Under the pieces are notes generated by a model. That model saw only the letters and a list, made by a program, of their open reading frames with translations, made no database searches and was not told where the DNA came from. This document shows positions 1 through 8,723 of a stretch of 64,000 bases of DNA, one piece after another. Source of the stretch: Clostridiaceae bacterium AF10-41. GTDB lineage: Bacteria; Bacillota; Clostridia; Clostridiales; Clostridiaceae. Location: NCBI GenBank assembly GCA_027686065.1, contig JAQCTH010000010.1, forward strand, positions 1 to 64,000, written 5' to 3'. Numbering within the stretch: position 1 is the first letter of the stretch; every line of letters begins with the position of its first letter. Both the position numbers and the translations under genes were made by a program.

Positions 1-93
1 ATTTATCATACTAATTATACTATCTAATGTTATTCTTTTCCATAGTTTTTTTGATTTTAAAAGGCTTTTTTGATATTTTTACCAATATTTTGT

Positions 94-144
94 CTATTCT
101 AATTAATCATATTAGAATAGGGGATAAATTTCTCCTTTATCCCC
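94..144 (-). terminator. Tandem hairpins after hydA, probable terminator
   Basis: Two adjacent stem-loops lie 80-130 bases past the hydA stop. The first pairs GGGGATAAA (120-128) with TTTATCCCC (136-144); the second pairs CTATTCTAA with TTAGAATAG (94-120). No long U tract follows on the minus strand, so this is a probable, not a certain, transcription end for the hydrogenase operon. The rest of 1-225 is AT-rich with no gene that I can support. Confidence 0.5.
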
Positions 145-225
145 CATTTTGAATTATATTAATTTATAAATTTTTTTATACAAATTTGGATGTATTTTTC
201 CTATAGGCAGTTCATCTATTATTTA

Positions 226-1950
226 CTATTTTTTGTGACTAATGTGTAATATTTGATGCGCTATATAACTATTTGGTTTTTGTAAGAAGTCTTCATATAA
301 TTTTTGTATCATAGGATTCTCATGAGCTTTTCTAATGTTTTTATTTTTATCTTCATTATATATTGCTTCCATTCTCTTTTTTAGAATTCCTCTGTTTGAT
401 TTTATAAACGGTTGTCCTCCTCCATCAATACAACCTCCCGGACATGCCATAACTTCTATAAAATGATACTTAGATTTTCCTGACTTTATATCATCCATAA
501 CTTTTTTTGCATTTCCTAATGAGCTAACGACTGCTATATTAACTTCTCTTCCATTTATATCTATTTTAGCTTCCTTAATGCCTTCTAAACCTCTTACACT
601 TTCAAAGTCTATTTTTTCTAATGTCATTCCAGTTATCCATTCATATGAAGTTCTAAGAGCAGCTTCCATAACCCCTCCACTAGTTCCAAATATAGTACCT
701 GCTCCACTTGATACCCCTAAAGGATTATCAAATTCTGAGTCCTTTAAATTAACTATATCTATTCCTGCTTCTTTTATAATTTTAGCTAATTCTCTAGTAG
801 TTATAACTAAATCTACATCTTTTATTCCATCATTACTTATCATCTCTTTTCTATTTGCTTCGAATTTCTTAGCTATACATGGCATAATTGATACAACCTT
901 TAAATTTTCTCTTTTTACAGATAATTCTTTTGGAAGATAATTTTTAGCTATAGCACCAAACATTTGTTGAGGTGATTTACAGCTTGATACAAGATTAATA
1001 TTTTCTAGATAATTATTTTCCGCATAATTTATCCAAGCTGGACAACAACTAGTAATAAGAGGCAAATTTTCTCCTACAGTAAATCTTTCTATAAATTCAT
1101 TAGCCTCTTCCATTATGGTTAAGTCTGCTGCAAAATTTGTATCAAATACAGAATTAAATGATATTAATTTTAATGCAGTTATAATTTTCCCTGTAGATAA
1201 GTCTCCTGATTCTAGCCCAAACTCCTCAGCAAGAGCTGATCTCACAGCTGGTGCTATTTGAGCTACAACATATTTATTGTCATCATCTAATAATTCCCAT
1301 ACCTTTTTGTAATCACTTTTTTCTCTTAAAGCTCCTGTTGGACAGACTGCTACGCATTGACCACAATATGTGCAGTTGGTATCTTTTATTGAATCATTAG
1401 AAAAAGTTGATACATTAGTTCCAAATCCCCTATTAGCCGCAGTTATAGCGTGTACCTTTTGAACATCATTGCAAGCTGTGATACATCTTCTACATAAGAT
1501 ACATTTTTCTCTATCTCTAACAAATCCATCTGAAAAATCTAAATCAAAGTTTACCATTTCTCCTTCATATTTTTTTTCATCTACACCTAAATCTGAAGCT
1601 AACTTTTGTAGTTCACAATTTGTATTCTTATCACAATTTAAGCAGTCTTTAGGATGATTTGATAATAATAACTCTGTTATTATCCTTCTTGCTTTAATTG
1701 CTTTTATAGAGTTAGTCTTTATTGACATTCCTTCTTTCACTTCTGTTGCACATGATGGTGCTAATCCACTCCACCCCTCTACTTCTACAACACAAACTCT
1801 ACAAGTCCCCTTACAATTTCTCGTTTCCCCATCTGCCATATACATATGACACAATGTTGGTAAATTTATATTTATCTTTTTGGCAGCTTCTAAAATACTA
1901 CTGCCTTTTTCAACTTCTAAATTTATTCCATTAATTTTTATATTAACCAT
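226..1950 (-). CDS. hydA: [FeFe]-hydrogenase catalytic subunit, HydABC/HndD type
   Basis: Catalytic subunit that makes or oxidises H2 at the H-cluster, probably coupled to ferredoxin and NAD(H). Visible in order: plant-type [2Fe-2S] domain (Cys 34, 46, 50, 53, 67), His-Cys [4Fe-4S] motif HPKDCLNC near 99-112, two [4Fe-4S] motifs (CILCRRCITAC and CTYCGQCVAVC), and the three H-cluster signatures TSCCPAW, MPCIAKKFE and ACPGGCIDGGGQP. At 574 residues it is the usual length of M3/A3-type trimeric enzymes. An upstream GTG in frame at 1962 overlaps the Shine-Dalgarno AGGAGGTGA, so I place the start at the ATG at 1950. The gene starts one base after the hydB stop, so the two are translationally linked. 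Bifurcation is inferred from the gene set, not shown. Confidence 0.95.
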   Translation of the reverse strand: MVNIKINGINLEVEKGSSILEAAKKININLPTLCHMYMADGETRNCKGTCRVCVVEVEGWSGLAPSCATEVKEGMSIKTNSIKAIKARRIITELLLSNHPKDCLNCDKNTNCELQKLASDLGVDEKKYEGEMVNFDLDFSDGFVRDREKCILCRRCITACNDVQKVHAITAANRGFGTNVSTFSNDSIKDTNCTYCGQCVAVCPTGALREKSDYKKVWELLDDDNKYVVAQIAPAVRSALAEEFGLESGDLSTGKIITALKLISFNSVFDTNFAADLTIMEEANEFIERFTVGENLPLITSCCPAWINYAENNYLENINLVSSCKSPQQMFGAIAKNYLPKELSVKRENLKVVSIMPCIAKKFEANRKEMISNDGIKDVDLVITTRELAKIIKEAGIDIVNLKDSEFDNPLGVSSGAGTIFGTSGGVMEAALRTSYEWITGMTLEKIDFESVRGLEGIKEAKIDINGREVNIAVVSSLGNAKKVMDDIKSGKSKYHFIEVMACPGGCIDGGGQPFIKSNRGILKKRMEAIYNEDKNKNIRKAHENPMIQKLYEDFLQKPNSYIAHQILHISHKK

Positions 1951-1951
1951 C

Positions 1952-3856
1952 TTAAGCTTCACCTCCTAAACTAGTCTTTATTATGGCGTTAGTAGGACAT
2001 GCTTCGTAGCATAAACCACATCTAATACATTTATCTATATCAATTTTATGTTTTTCTCTAATTTTTCCTTTAATAGCCAATACAGGGCAAGCTCTTAGGC
2101 ATTTAGTACATCCTATACATTCATCAGTAATCTCATATTTAACAAGGCCCTTACAAACTCCTGCACTACATTTTTTATCTATTACATGTTCCTTATATTC
2201 ATCTTTGAAAAACTTTAATGTACTCAAAACTGGATTTGGTGCAGATTCACCTAATCCACAAAGAGATGCGTCTTTAACTACTTCACAAAGTTCTTCCATT
2301 TTTTCCAAATCTTCTTCTACCGCTGTTCCATCTGTTATTTTCTTCAAAAATTCTAATATTCTCTTATTCCCTATTCTACACGGAGTACATTTACCACATG
2401 ACTCATCTACACTAAATTCTAAATAAAACTTAGCGATATCCACCATACAATTGTCTTCATCCATTACTATCATTCCACCTGAACCCATCATAGAGCCAAT
2501 TTCTGTTAAAGTATCATATTCTATAGGTAGATCTAAATAATCAATTGGAATGCATCCCCCTGACGGTCCTCCTGTTTGTATTGCTTTTAACTCTTTGTCA
2601 TCTATAATTCCTCCACCTATTTCATATACTATATCTCTTAGTGGAATTCCCATAGGGACCTCCACAAGCCCAACATTATTAATATTTCCTGCTAAAGCAA
2701 AAACTTTAGTTCCTGTAGATTTTTCTGCACCTATTGAGCTGTACCATTTAGAACCTTTGTTAATTATTTGACTAACATTTGCGAAAGTTTCCACGTTATT
2801 AACACATGTAGGTCTTTGCCATAATCCCTTTTCAGAAGTTCTTGGTGGCTTCATTGTAGGCTCTCCTCTTAATCCTTCTATTGAGTGGATTAATGCCGTT
2901 GCTTCTCCACACACAAATGCTCCTGCTCCATATTTTATTTCTATATCAAAATTAAATCCTGTATTTAGTATATTATCCCCTAATACGCCTATTTCTCTTG
3001 CTTGCTTTAAAGCTATTTTTAGTCTTTGAACAGCTAGTGGATATTCTGCTCTTATATATATATATCCCTTACTTGATCCAATAGCATATCCACAAATAGC
3101 CATCGCTTCTAGTACTGAATTAGGATCACCTTCTAATATTGCTCTATCCATAAATGCCCCTGGATCGCCTTCATCAGCATTGCAGATTACATATTTTATA
3201 TCTCCCTTTGCTCTTCTTGCAGCTTCCCACTTCCTACCTGTAGGAAATCCTCCGCCTCCTCGGCCTCTAAGTCCTGATTCACTAATTTCCTTTATAACCT
3301 CTTCTTGTGTCATAGTTGTTAATACTTTTCCTAATGCTGTATAAGCTCCTATCCCTAAAGCTTCTTCCATATTTTCTGGATCTATAACTCCACAGTTTTT
3401 TAGTGCTATTTTTACTTGTTTTTTATAAAAAGGAATCTCTTCCTTTACTTTGATTCTTTCTTTAGTTTCTTTATCTTCATAAAGTAATCTTTCAACTACT
3501 CTTCCCTCTAAAATATGACTTTCTATTATTTCTTTAACATCCTCTTCTGTCACCTTTATATAAAATACCTTGTCTGGCATAATTTCTATTACTGGACCTT
3601 TCGCACAAAATCCAAAGCATCCCGTCATTATTACTTTAATTTCATCTTTTAAATTTAATCTCTCTATTTCTTCATTGAAAGCTCTCCTAATGTTATCAGC
3701 ATTTGAAGCTTTACATCCTGGCCCTCCACAAATTAATATATGCCTTTCTTTTATTTCACTATTATTATATTTTTCAGGATTCTCTCTAACCTCTATATTT
3801 TTCTTAAATTCTTGAACTTTTTCTAATAAATCATTGTAATTATTTATTCTCTCCAT
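1952..3856 (-). CDS. hydB: NADH-binding flavoprotein subunit of hydrogenase, NuoF/HndC type with fused ferredoxin domains
   Basis: Diaphorase subunit carrying FMN, the NAD(H) site and iron-sulfur clusters, passing electrons between NAD(H), HydC and HydA in the cytoplasm. An N-terminal thioredoxin-like [2Fe-2S] domain (about 30-120; CGGPGCKASNA and TGCFGFCAKG) is followed by the NuoF core with GRGGGGFPTGRKW and the ESCGKCTPCRIG cluster motif, then a C-terminal tail of two [4Fe-4S] motifs (CIGCTKCLRACP and CIRCGLCYEACP). The N-terminal domain corresponds to the separate HndB subunit of Desulfovibrio, so the set here is a three-gene version. 634 residues, normal for HydB. The start follows hydC by one base, with AGGGAG/AAGG-like sequence ahead. 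Confidence 0.94.
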   Translation of the reverse strand: MERINNYNDLLEKVQEFKKNIEVRENPEKYNNSEIKERHILICGGPGCKASNADNIRRAFNEEIERLNLKDEIKVIMTGCFGFCAKGPVIEIMPDKVFYIKVTEEDVKEIIESHILEGRVVERLLYEDKETKERIKVKEEIPFYKKQVKIALKNCGVIDPENMEEALGIGAYTALGKVLTTMTQEEVIKEISESGLRGRGGGGFPTGRKWEAARRAKGDIKYVICNADEGDPGAFMDRAILEGDPNSVLEAMAICGYAIGSSKGYIYIRAEYPLAVQRLKIALKQAREIGVLGDNILNTGFNFDIEIKYGAGAFVCGEATALIHSIEGLRGEPTMKPPRTSEKGLWQRPTCVNNVETFANVSQIINKGSKWYSSIGAEKSTGTKVFALAGNINNVGLVEVPMGIPLRDIVYEIGGGIIDDKELKAIQTGGPSGGCIPIDYLDLPIEYDTLTEIGSMMGSGGMIVMDEDNCMVDIAKFYLEFSVDESCGKCTPCRIGNKRILEFLKKITDGTAVEEDLEKMEELCEVVKDASLCGLGESAPNPVLSTLKFFKDEYKEHVIDKKCSAGVCKGLVKYEITDECIGCTKCLRACPVLAIKGKIREKHKIDIDKCIRCGLCYEACPTNAIIKTSLGGEA

Positions 3857-3857
3857 G

Positions 3858-4334
3858 TTAACCTTGCTCCCTTAGATTATTTATTAATTCATTTACTTGA
3901 GGTTTAGTAAAATATCCATAAACTTTATCATTCACAAGCACTACTGGTGCAATAGCACATGATCCAACACATCTTAAAGTATCTAAAGTAAATAATCCAT
4001 CTTTAGTAGTTTCGCCTTCTTTTATGCCTAATATCTTTTTAAAATCCTCTAATATATCACAAGCTCCTCTTACAAAACAAGCAGTCCCTGTACATATACT
4101 TATTACATATTTGCCCTTTGGTTCAGTTGAAAAGTAGGAATAAAATGTTACTACACCATATACTTTAGATGCTGGTATATTTAACATTGAAGCAATATAC
4201 TCCTGAACTTCTCTTCCTAAATATCCATATAAACCTTGTGCATGATGAAGTACCGCAATCAAAGAACTTTCATCATCATTCCCATTCTGGATAAATAATT
4301 CTAACTCCTTAAATTTACCACATGTATTTCTCAA
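3858..4334 (-). CDS. hydC: Hydrogenase [2Fe-2S] subunit, NuoE/HndA type
   Basis: Small thioredoxin-fold subunit of the soluble hydrogenase. The four [2Fe-2S] cysteines are in CTGTACFVRGA and, further on, LRCVGSCAIAP, as in NuoE. 158 residues, usual for the family. The start is TTG at 4334, preceded by GGGGGAG at good spacing; no better ATG exists. It is first in the hydCBA operon on the minus strand. Upstream (4335-4490) is AT-rich, with a TATAAT-like -10 but only a weak -35, so the promoter is not firmly placed. The hydCBA order and one-base junctions support a stoichiometric complex. Confidence 0.93.
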   Translation of the reverse strand: MRNTCGKFKELELFIQNGNDDESSLIAVLHHAQGLYGYLGREVQEYIASMLNIPASKVYGVVTFYSYFSTEPKGKYVISICTGTACFVRGACDILEDFKKILGIKEGETTKDGLFTLDTLRCVGSCAIAPVVLVNDKVYGYFTKPQVNELINNLREQG

Positions 4335-4490
4335 ACTATCTCCCCCGTATCTTTTTCTTAATATTATAAATTTTCAAAATATTTTAATAATTAAATGGTA
4401 TCATATTTCTATTTATTTTGAAATATGTAAAAATTTATATATTCACTTTATTTATTTAATATTATGTTTGATCATTATTTCTACATAAAA

Positions 4491-4540
4491 ATAAAAGAGT
4501 TATATTCTATATAATATTTATTAGAATGTAACTCTTTTAT
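4491..4540 (-). terminator. Terminator after luxS
   Basis: An 18-base arm at 4491-4508 pairs with 4523-4540 with one G-U, and the minus strand continues into a U-rich run. It lies about 45 bases past the luxS stop and also separates the hyd operon from metF-luxS. Confidence 0.85.
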
Positions 4541-4586
4541 GTATAATTTTTATTTTTGTTATTAAAATTTAATTATTAATTTTCTT

Positions 4587-5045
4587 TTATTCTTCGCCAT
4601 AAATATTTAGTGAAAAACCAGATTTCAATGCTTCTTTAGTATATTCTTTTGCTCCAAATAATGATAAATCCTTATAGTTTCCACATTGGATTTCATTAGC
4701 TGCTGGTATTTCTTTTGCATTCAAAATTTCTTTTAATGAAAATTCCAATGCACTCTTTATTTCATAAGGTTCTCTATCTCCCCAAATGGTCAAATAAAAT
4801 CCAGTTCTACATCCCATTGGTGATAAATCTATTATTCCTTCTAATCTTCCTCTTAATTCATGAGCTAGAAGATGTTCTAATCCATGCATTGCTGCTGTAC
4901 CAAAAGCTTCTTTGTTAGGTTGTAAAAATCTAATATCAAATTTAGTTAACTTATCTCCCTTTTCTCCTGTTAATAAGCAACACTTTCTAATATAAGGAGC
5001 TTTAACTATTCTATGATCTAATTCAAAACTTTCTACTTTTTCCAT
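4587..5045 (-). CDS. luxS: S-ribosylhomocysteine lyase
   Basis: Cleaves S-ribosylhomocysteine to homocysteine and DPD, the AI-2 precursor, so it both recycles SAM by-products and can feed quorum signalling. The metal ligands are HGLEH (the HxxEH motif) plus the cysteine in IQCGNYKD, and the catalytic cysteine is in MGCRTGFY. 152 residues, full length. Shine-Dalgarno GGAGGATGA precedes the ATG. It lies 56 bases downstream of metF on the same strand with no terminator between, so it is probably co-transcribed from the riboswitch-controlled promoter. That places homocysteine recycling and methyl supply in one unit. Confidence 0.96.
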   Translation of the reverse strand: MEKVESFELDHRIVKAPYIRKCCLLTGEKGDKLTKFDIRFLQPNKEAFGTAAMHGLEHLLAHELRGRLEGIIDLSPMGCRTGFYLTIWGDREPYEIKSALEFSLKEILNAKEIPAANEIQCGNYKDLSLFGAKEYTKEALKSGFSLNIYGEE

Positions 5046-5101
5046 ATTTCATCCTCCATATAGATATTTAACTTCTTTATTTGGTATCATATATATATTA
5101 A

Positions 5102-5995
5102 CTAATTTATTACTTTTTCACAATTATTAATAGTATTCAATATAGAAAATATATTTGTACTTATTCTCTTAGCAACATATGCATTATTCATTGTATATAA
5201 ATGAACTCCATCAACACCACTTGATATTAAATCTATTATTTGCTCAATGGCATATGCAATTCCTGCATCTCTTAAAGCTTCTGGATTATATTCATACTTA
5301 TTCATTATTTTAATAAACTTTTTAGGTAGTTTAGCTCCACATAATGATACAATTCTTTTTATTTGTTTAGTATTAATAACAGGCATTATTCCTGCTTGTA
5401 TTGGAATATCTATATTGTACTTATTGGTTTTATCTAAGAAATTATAAAAATATTCATTATCAAAAAACAGCTGAGATATTAAATGTGTTGCTCCTTCATC
5501 TTGCTTTTTCTTCAAGATTCTTAATTCCGTATCTAAATCTATAGAATTTAAATGCCCCTCTGGATAACAAGCTCCAACTATATTAAAATCATTTCTTTTC
5601 TTTATGTGACTTATAAGATCACTTGCATAATTAAATTCACTAATTCCATCATAATTATTTGGAATATCTCCCCTTAATGCCAATATATTTTCTATTCCTG
5701 ATTCTTTCAAATTATTTAGTATATAATCAACCTGAGTTTTAGTTGAATTTATACAAGTTAAATGTGCTAAAGCCTCTATACCGTATTTCTTTTTTACTAC
5801 GGAAGAAATTTCACATGTCATATTCTTTGATAAACTTCCCCCTGCCCCATAAGTTACACTAATAAAATCTGGCTTTAAATCTTTTAATTCCTCTAATGTA
5901 TTGTAAATTATATCAATTTTTGATTCTTGCTTTGGCGGAAATATCTCAAAAGAAAAAACCACCTCTTTTTCATTAAATAAATTTTTAATATTCAT
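5102..5995 (-). CDS. metF: 5,10-methylenetetrahydrofolate reductase
   Basis: FAD enzyme reducing methylene-THF to methyl-THF, the methyl donor for methionine synthesis. The N-terminus VVFSFEIFPPKQE holds the family's SFEFFPPK-like motif, followed by the conserved SVTYGAGG and the LALRGD segment. 297 residues fits bacterial MetF. The start has an unusually G-rich Shine-Dalgarno (GGGGGG) before ATG. Transcription is predicted to be governed by the SAM-I riboswitch immediately upstream, so high SAM should stop expression of metF and probably luxS. Methyl-THF also feeds the acetyl-CoA pathway in some clostridia, but no such genes are here. Confidence 0.95.
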   Translation of the reverse strand: MNIKNLFNEKEVVFSFEIFPPKQESKIDIIYNTLEELKDLKPDFISVTYGAGGSLSKNMTCEISSVVKKKYGIEALAHLTCINSTKTQVDYILNNLKESGIENILALRGDIPNNYDGISEFNYASDLISHIKKRNDFNIVGACYPEGHLNSIDLDTELRILKKKQDEGATHLISQLFFDNEYFYNFLDKTNKYNIDIPIQAGIMPVINTKQIKRIVSLCGAKLPKKFIKIMNKYEYNPEALRDAGIAYAIEQIIDLISSGVDGVHLYTMNNAYVAKRISTNIFSILNTINNCEKVIN

Positions 5996-6057
5996 ATTTT
6001 CCCCCCATATTATTGCTTAATATTTTAACAAAAGTGCAAATCACTTTTTAAATTCAC

Positions 6058-6078
6058 AGTTCACAAAGCATAATTCAC
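6058..6078. repeat. Short interspersed repeat, single copy near metF
   Basis: The 21 bases here match 24512-24532 at 17 of 21 positions (shared core GTTCACAAAGCA). It lies in the metF leader region after the riboswitch terminator. It looks like a fragment of the intergenic element described at 24.5 kb. Confidence 0.45.
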
Positions 6079-6117
6079 CAAAATTAAATTTTAAAAACTA
6101 TTATAATTTTTTAGACA

Positions 6118-6150
6118 ATAAAAAATACCCAAAGATAACACTTGGGTATT
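6118..6150 (-). terminator. Riboswitch expression-platform terminator ahead of metF
   Basis: A nine-base-pair stem AATACCCAA/TTGGGTATT (6124-6150) is followed on the minus strand by six U. It lies directly after the SAM aptamer and 120 bases before metF, the standard arrangement for SAM-dependent transcription termination. Confidence 0.9.
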
Positions 6151-6171
6151 AATATATTGCCTATAAATTAC

Positions 6172-6294
6172 CCTTATCTAACAGGAATTAGCACCACACA
6201 ATAGTAATGTATGAATTAAAATCACTTATTACATTTCACCTTTGTAGGTTGCCGGGTTTCTCAGGGCCAGTCCCTCCACCACTCTTGATAAAGT
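6172..6294 (-). ncRNA. SAM-I (S-box) riboswitch
   Basis: Read on the minus strand, the conserved S-box core is present: TATCAAGAG, GGTGGAGGGACTGGCCC, then GAAACCCGGCAACC, and an AAAGGTG segment. The closing P1 helix pairs CTTTATC (about 6287-6293) with GATAAGG (about 6173-6179) with one G-U. It senses S-adenosylmethionine and is followed by an intrinsic terminator and metF, so SAM binding should favour termination. The call rests on direct recognition of the consensus. Confidence 0.97.
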
Positions 6295-6315
6295 ATTGAT
6301 ATATTCTTTTTTATA

Positions 6316-6344
6316 ATTATAAAGCATTTTATATCTTGTGTAAA
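6316..6344 (-). promoter_or_regulatory. Sigma-A promoter for riboswitch-metF-luxS
   Basis: TTTACA, 17 bases, TATAAT on the minus strand, about 22 bases ahead of the riboswitch P1 helix. Both hexamers are near consensus. Confidence 0.8.
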
Positions 6345-6373
6345 TAATACTATTAATTAAATATTACTAATTT

Positions 6374-6901
6374 TTAGCTCTCACCTTTAAACATAGCCAT
6401 AATTATTTCATCATAATATTTTCCATTTCTATATATCTCTTTTCTTAATATTCCTTCTTCTTTAAATCCAACTTTCTTATAACATGCTATTGCTCTATTA
6501 TTAAATGCAAATACATTAAGTTTTACTTTATTCATATTAACTTCTTCAAAAATAAACTTGATTAGTACTTTTAGTGCATCACTTCCATATCCCTTGCCCC
6601 AATATTCTTTATCTCCAATCATTATTCCCACTACGCAAGTTCTATTTTTTACATCACATTCATTAATACTACATCCACCTATATATTTTCCAGTTTTTAA
6701 ATCCTCAATTGCAAAATCATAAGTAAAATCCGTATTTGCTTTTCTGCTTCTTACCCAATCTTCTTCTTGCCATTTAGTCATAGGAAATGGAATGGTGGAG
6801 TCCATGAGTTTTTTTACTTCTTCATCATTTATAAACTCTACTGCTTTTTCTATATCCTCTTCCTTATATGCCCTTAGTTTTACTAACTTGCCGCTGTACA
6901 T
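6374..6901 (-). CDS. GNAT family N-acetyltransferase, RimJ/RimL-like
   Basis: 175-residue acetyl-CoA-dependent acyltransferase. The acetyl-CoA loop is visible as EYWGKGYGSDAL (Q/RxxGxG/A type) followed by the family helix, and the C-terminal YKKVGFKEEG segment is typical of the RimJ/L group. The substrate cannot be read from sequence; relatives act on ribosomal protein N-termini, amines or antibiotics. Shine-Dalgarno AAAGGGGGG before ATG. It lies between the divergently placed riboswitch promoter and tagO, and may be co-transcribed with tagO (31-base gap). Confidence 0.85.
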   Translation of the reverse strand: MYSGKLVKLRAYKEEDIEKAVEFINDEEVKKLMDSTIPFPMTKWQEEDWVRSRKANTDFTYDFAIEDLKTGKYIGGCSINECDVKNRTCVVGIMIGDKEYWGKGYGSDALKVLIKFIFEEVNMNKVKLNVFAFNNRAIACYKKVGFKEEGILRKEIYRNGKYYDEIIMAMFKGES

Positions 6902-6932
6902 AATAAGCCCCCCTTTATATTTAATTAGTTCA

Positions 6933-7886
6933 TTAATTCTTAATTAACAGTAATACTATTGAAATTATGCTAAACGCTAAGCTAACCATATTTATATATG
7001 TTACAACTTGCTTTGGGGTAAATCCCTTTGCTTCTAATCTATAGTGTATTTGACTTCTATCTGCTTGATACACTGGTTTTCCATCTTTAAATCTTTTTAT
7101 TATAACAAAAAGATTATCAAATATAGGTATTGCAAGAGCTAAAATAGGTATAAATAAACTCATTAAAGTAGCTTGTTTAAAAGCTCCGTCTAGAGCTATT
7201 ATACTTAATATAAACCCTAAAAAGTTAGCACCTGAATCTCCCATAAAAACCTTTGCTGGATATTTATTATACATTAAAAATCCTAGTGTTACTCCTGATA
7301 CTATTAATGACATACTAATTGATTCACTTTGCTTTAATATTATGGCTGCTCCAGCAAAAGTTATAGAGGATATTAAAGACAATCCCCCTGCTAAGCCATC
7401 CATACCATCAGACCAATTTATAACTGTTGTTACTCCAAAAATCCATGTCATAGTCAGTATAAACTGTAGTATTCCTGATAGTTGTATGTAAACCCCTGTA
7501 AAAGGATTTGTAAATCCTCTAAATACTATTCCAGATTTAAAAACTATAAATGCTGCTAATAATTGAATTATTAGCCTTGGGTATATAGGAAATTCTTTTC
7601 CTCTAGTCTTAAAAGTATCATCTATTAGCCCTATTGCTAATATTAATAAAGCCCCTGCAAATATCCATAACTTTTCATCTATTGCTGTATATTTATTGAT
7701 AAAAAAATATACTATAAAAAAACTTACAAACATAGATAAGCCACCACAAAGTGGAATTTCTCTTCCATGCTTTTTTCTTTTAGTTGGTTTGTCTGTAAAA
7801 CTATATTTAAAAGATACTTTAATTAAAATTGGCGTTATTAAATATACTATCAAAAAGGATAATATAAAGGATATTGCATATATCAT
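6933..7886 (-). CDS. tagO: Polyprenyl-phosphate N-acetylhexosamine-1-phosphate transferase, TagO/WecA family
   Basis: Integral membrane enzyme that transfers GlcNAc-1-phosphate (or a related sugar phosphate) to undecaprenyl phosphate, starting teichoic acid or other surface polymer synthesis. About ten hydrophobic helices; conserved loops are GLIDDTFKTRG (the DD motif), NWSDGMDGLAGG, MGDSGANFLGF and HYRLEAKG. 317 residues, normal. Shine-Dalgarno AAGGAGAAAA before ATG. TagO and WecA cannot be separated by sequence alone; no dedicated teichoic acid genes are adjacent. Confidence 0.9.
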   Translation of the reverse strand: MIYAISFILSFLIVYLITPILIKVSFKYSFTDKPTKRKKHGREIPLCGGLSMFVSFFIVYFFINKYTAIDEKLWIFAGALLILAIGLIDDTFKTRGKEFPIYPRLIIQLLAAFIVFKSGIVFRGFTNPFTGVYIQLSGILQFILTMTWIFGVTTVINWSDGMDGLAGGLSLISSITFAGAAIILKQSESISMSLIVSGVTLGFLMYNKYPAKVFMGDSGANFLGFILSIIALDGAFKQATLMSLFIPILALAIPIFDNLFVIIKRFKDGKPVYQADRSQIHYRLEAKGFTPKQVVTYINMVSLAFSIISIVLLLIKN

Positions 7887-8052
7887 AATTTTCTCCTTGA
7901 TTTCTCACGTCTATCATTCATTAAGTTACTAAAATTCATTACTTTATTATACTATTAATAGGCATATTTATCAATTACAAAACTGTTACGTTTATTATGT
8001 ATTCAATAAATATCTATTGAACTGTTATTAATGGATAACTTATATATAAACG

Positions 8053-8086
8053 AAATTAAGGAGATGTTTTCACATCTCCTTAATTT
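8053..8086 (-). terminator. Terminator of V-ATPase operon
   Basis: A 14-base-pair perfect stem (8053-8066 with 8073-8086) overlaps the ntpD stop codon. The following minus-strand sequence is only moderately U-rich, but position and stem strength fit the operon end. Confidence 0.75.
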
Positions 8087-8721
8087 CTTGCTTCTATCAT
8101 ATCCTTAACTTTCATAAGTCTAGTTAAAGCTCCTCTTTCATTTTCATCCAGCTTCATTCTTATATACTTTATAGTTTCTTGTAATGAAGGAATAGTCATA
8201 TATTCAAGAGCATTAACCCTTCTTCTTGTCTTTTCTATTTCATCTGCCATAAGTTGAGTTGATTTTTCTACTTCTGCAAGTTCTAATAACTTTGGTAATA
8301 TTTTATATAGCTTAGCTATTGAATCATCCAATTCAGATGATGTACTTGCAAAACCGTATGGAAATATACTTCCTTCATCTCCCTCAAGCTGTCTATGGAA
8401 ATTCATTTCTGGAACATTAACACTCATTATATTTTTAGTTCCTACTTCAACAGATATACTCTCTTTTGGATAGGCTACTGCTTCTTCTAAAAATTCTGAG
8501 CTCATAACAGCTCTAGCCATAACAAAATCTTTAAGAGAACCTTGTAATTCTTCTTCTACAGATTTTCTTAATTCATTATTGTATTTGACAAGATTAACGA
8601 ATTGCCTCATAAGCTCATCTTGCTTATCCTTTAAAAGTTTATGTCCTCTTGTAGCTGTAGCTAATCTTTTCTTCAGCTTAGACATCTCCATTCTAGTAGG
8701 ATTTACATTTAATCTTGCCAT
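8080..8721 (-). CDS. ntpD: V-type ATPase subunit D (central stalk)
   Basis: Coiled-coil rotor shaft subunit joining the A3B3 head to the c-ring. 213 residues; the family N-terminus is clear ([15 protein letters not shown]), and the C-terminal [11 protein letters not shown] motif is diagnostic for subunit D. Long helical segments at both ends form the shaft. It is the last gene of the operon, starting two bases after ntpB, with AAAGGGAGATGA in the end of ntpB serving as ribosome site. Confidence 0.96.
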   Translation of the reverse strand: MARLNVNPTRMEMSKLKKRLATATRGHKLLKDKQDELMRQFVNLVKYNNELRKSVEEELQGSLKDFVMARAVMSSEFLEEAVAYPKESISVEVGTKNIMSVNVPEMNFHRQLEGDEGSIFPYGFASTSSELDDSIAKLYKILPKLLELAEVEKSTQLMADEIEKTRRRVNALEYMTIPSLQETIKYIRMKLDENERGALTRLMKVKDMIEARN

Positions 8722-8723
8722 GG

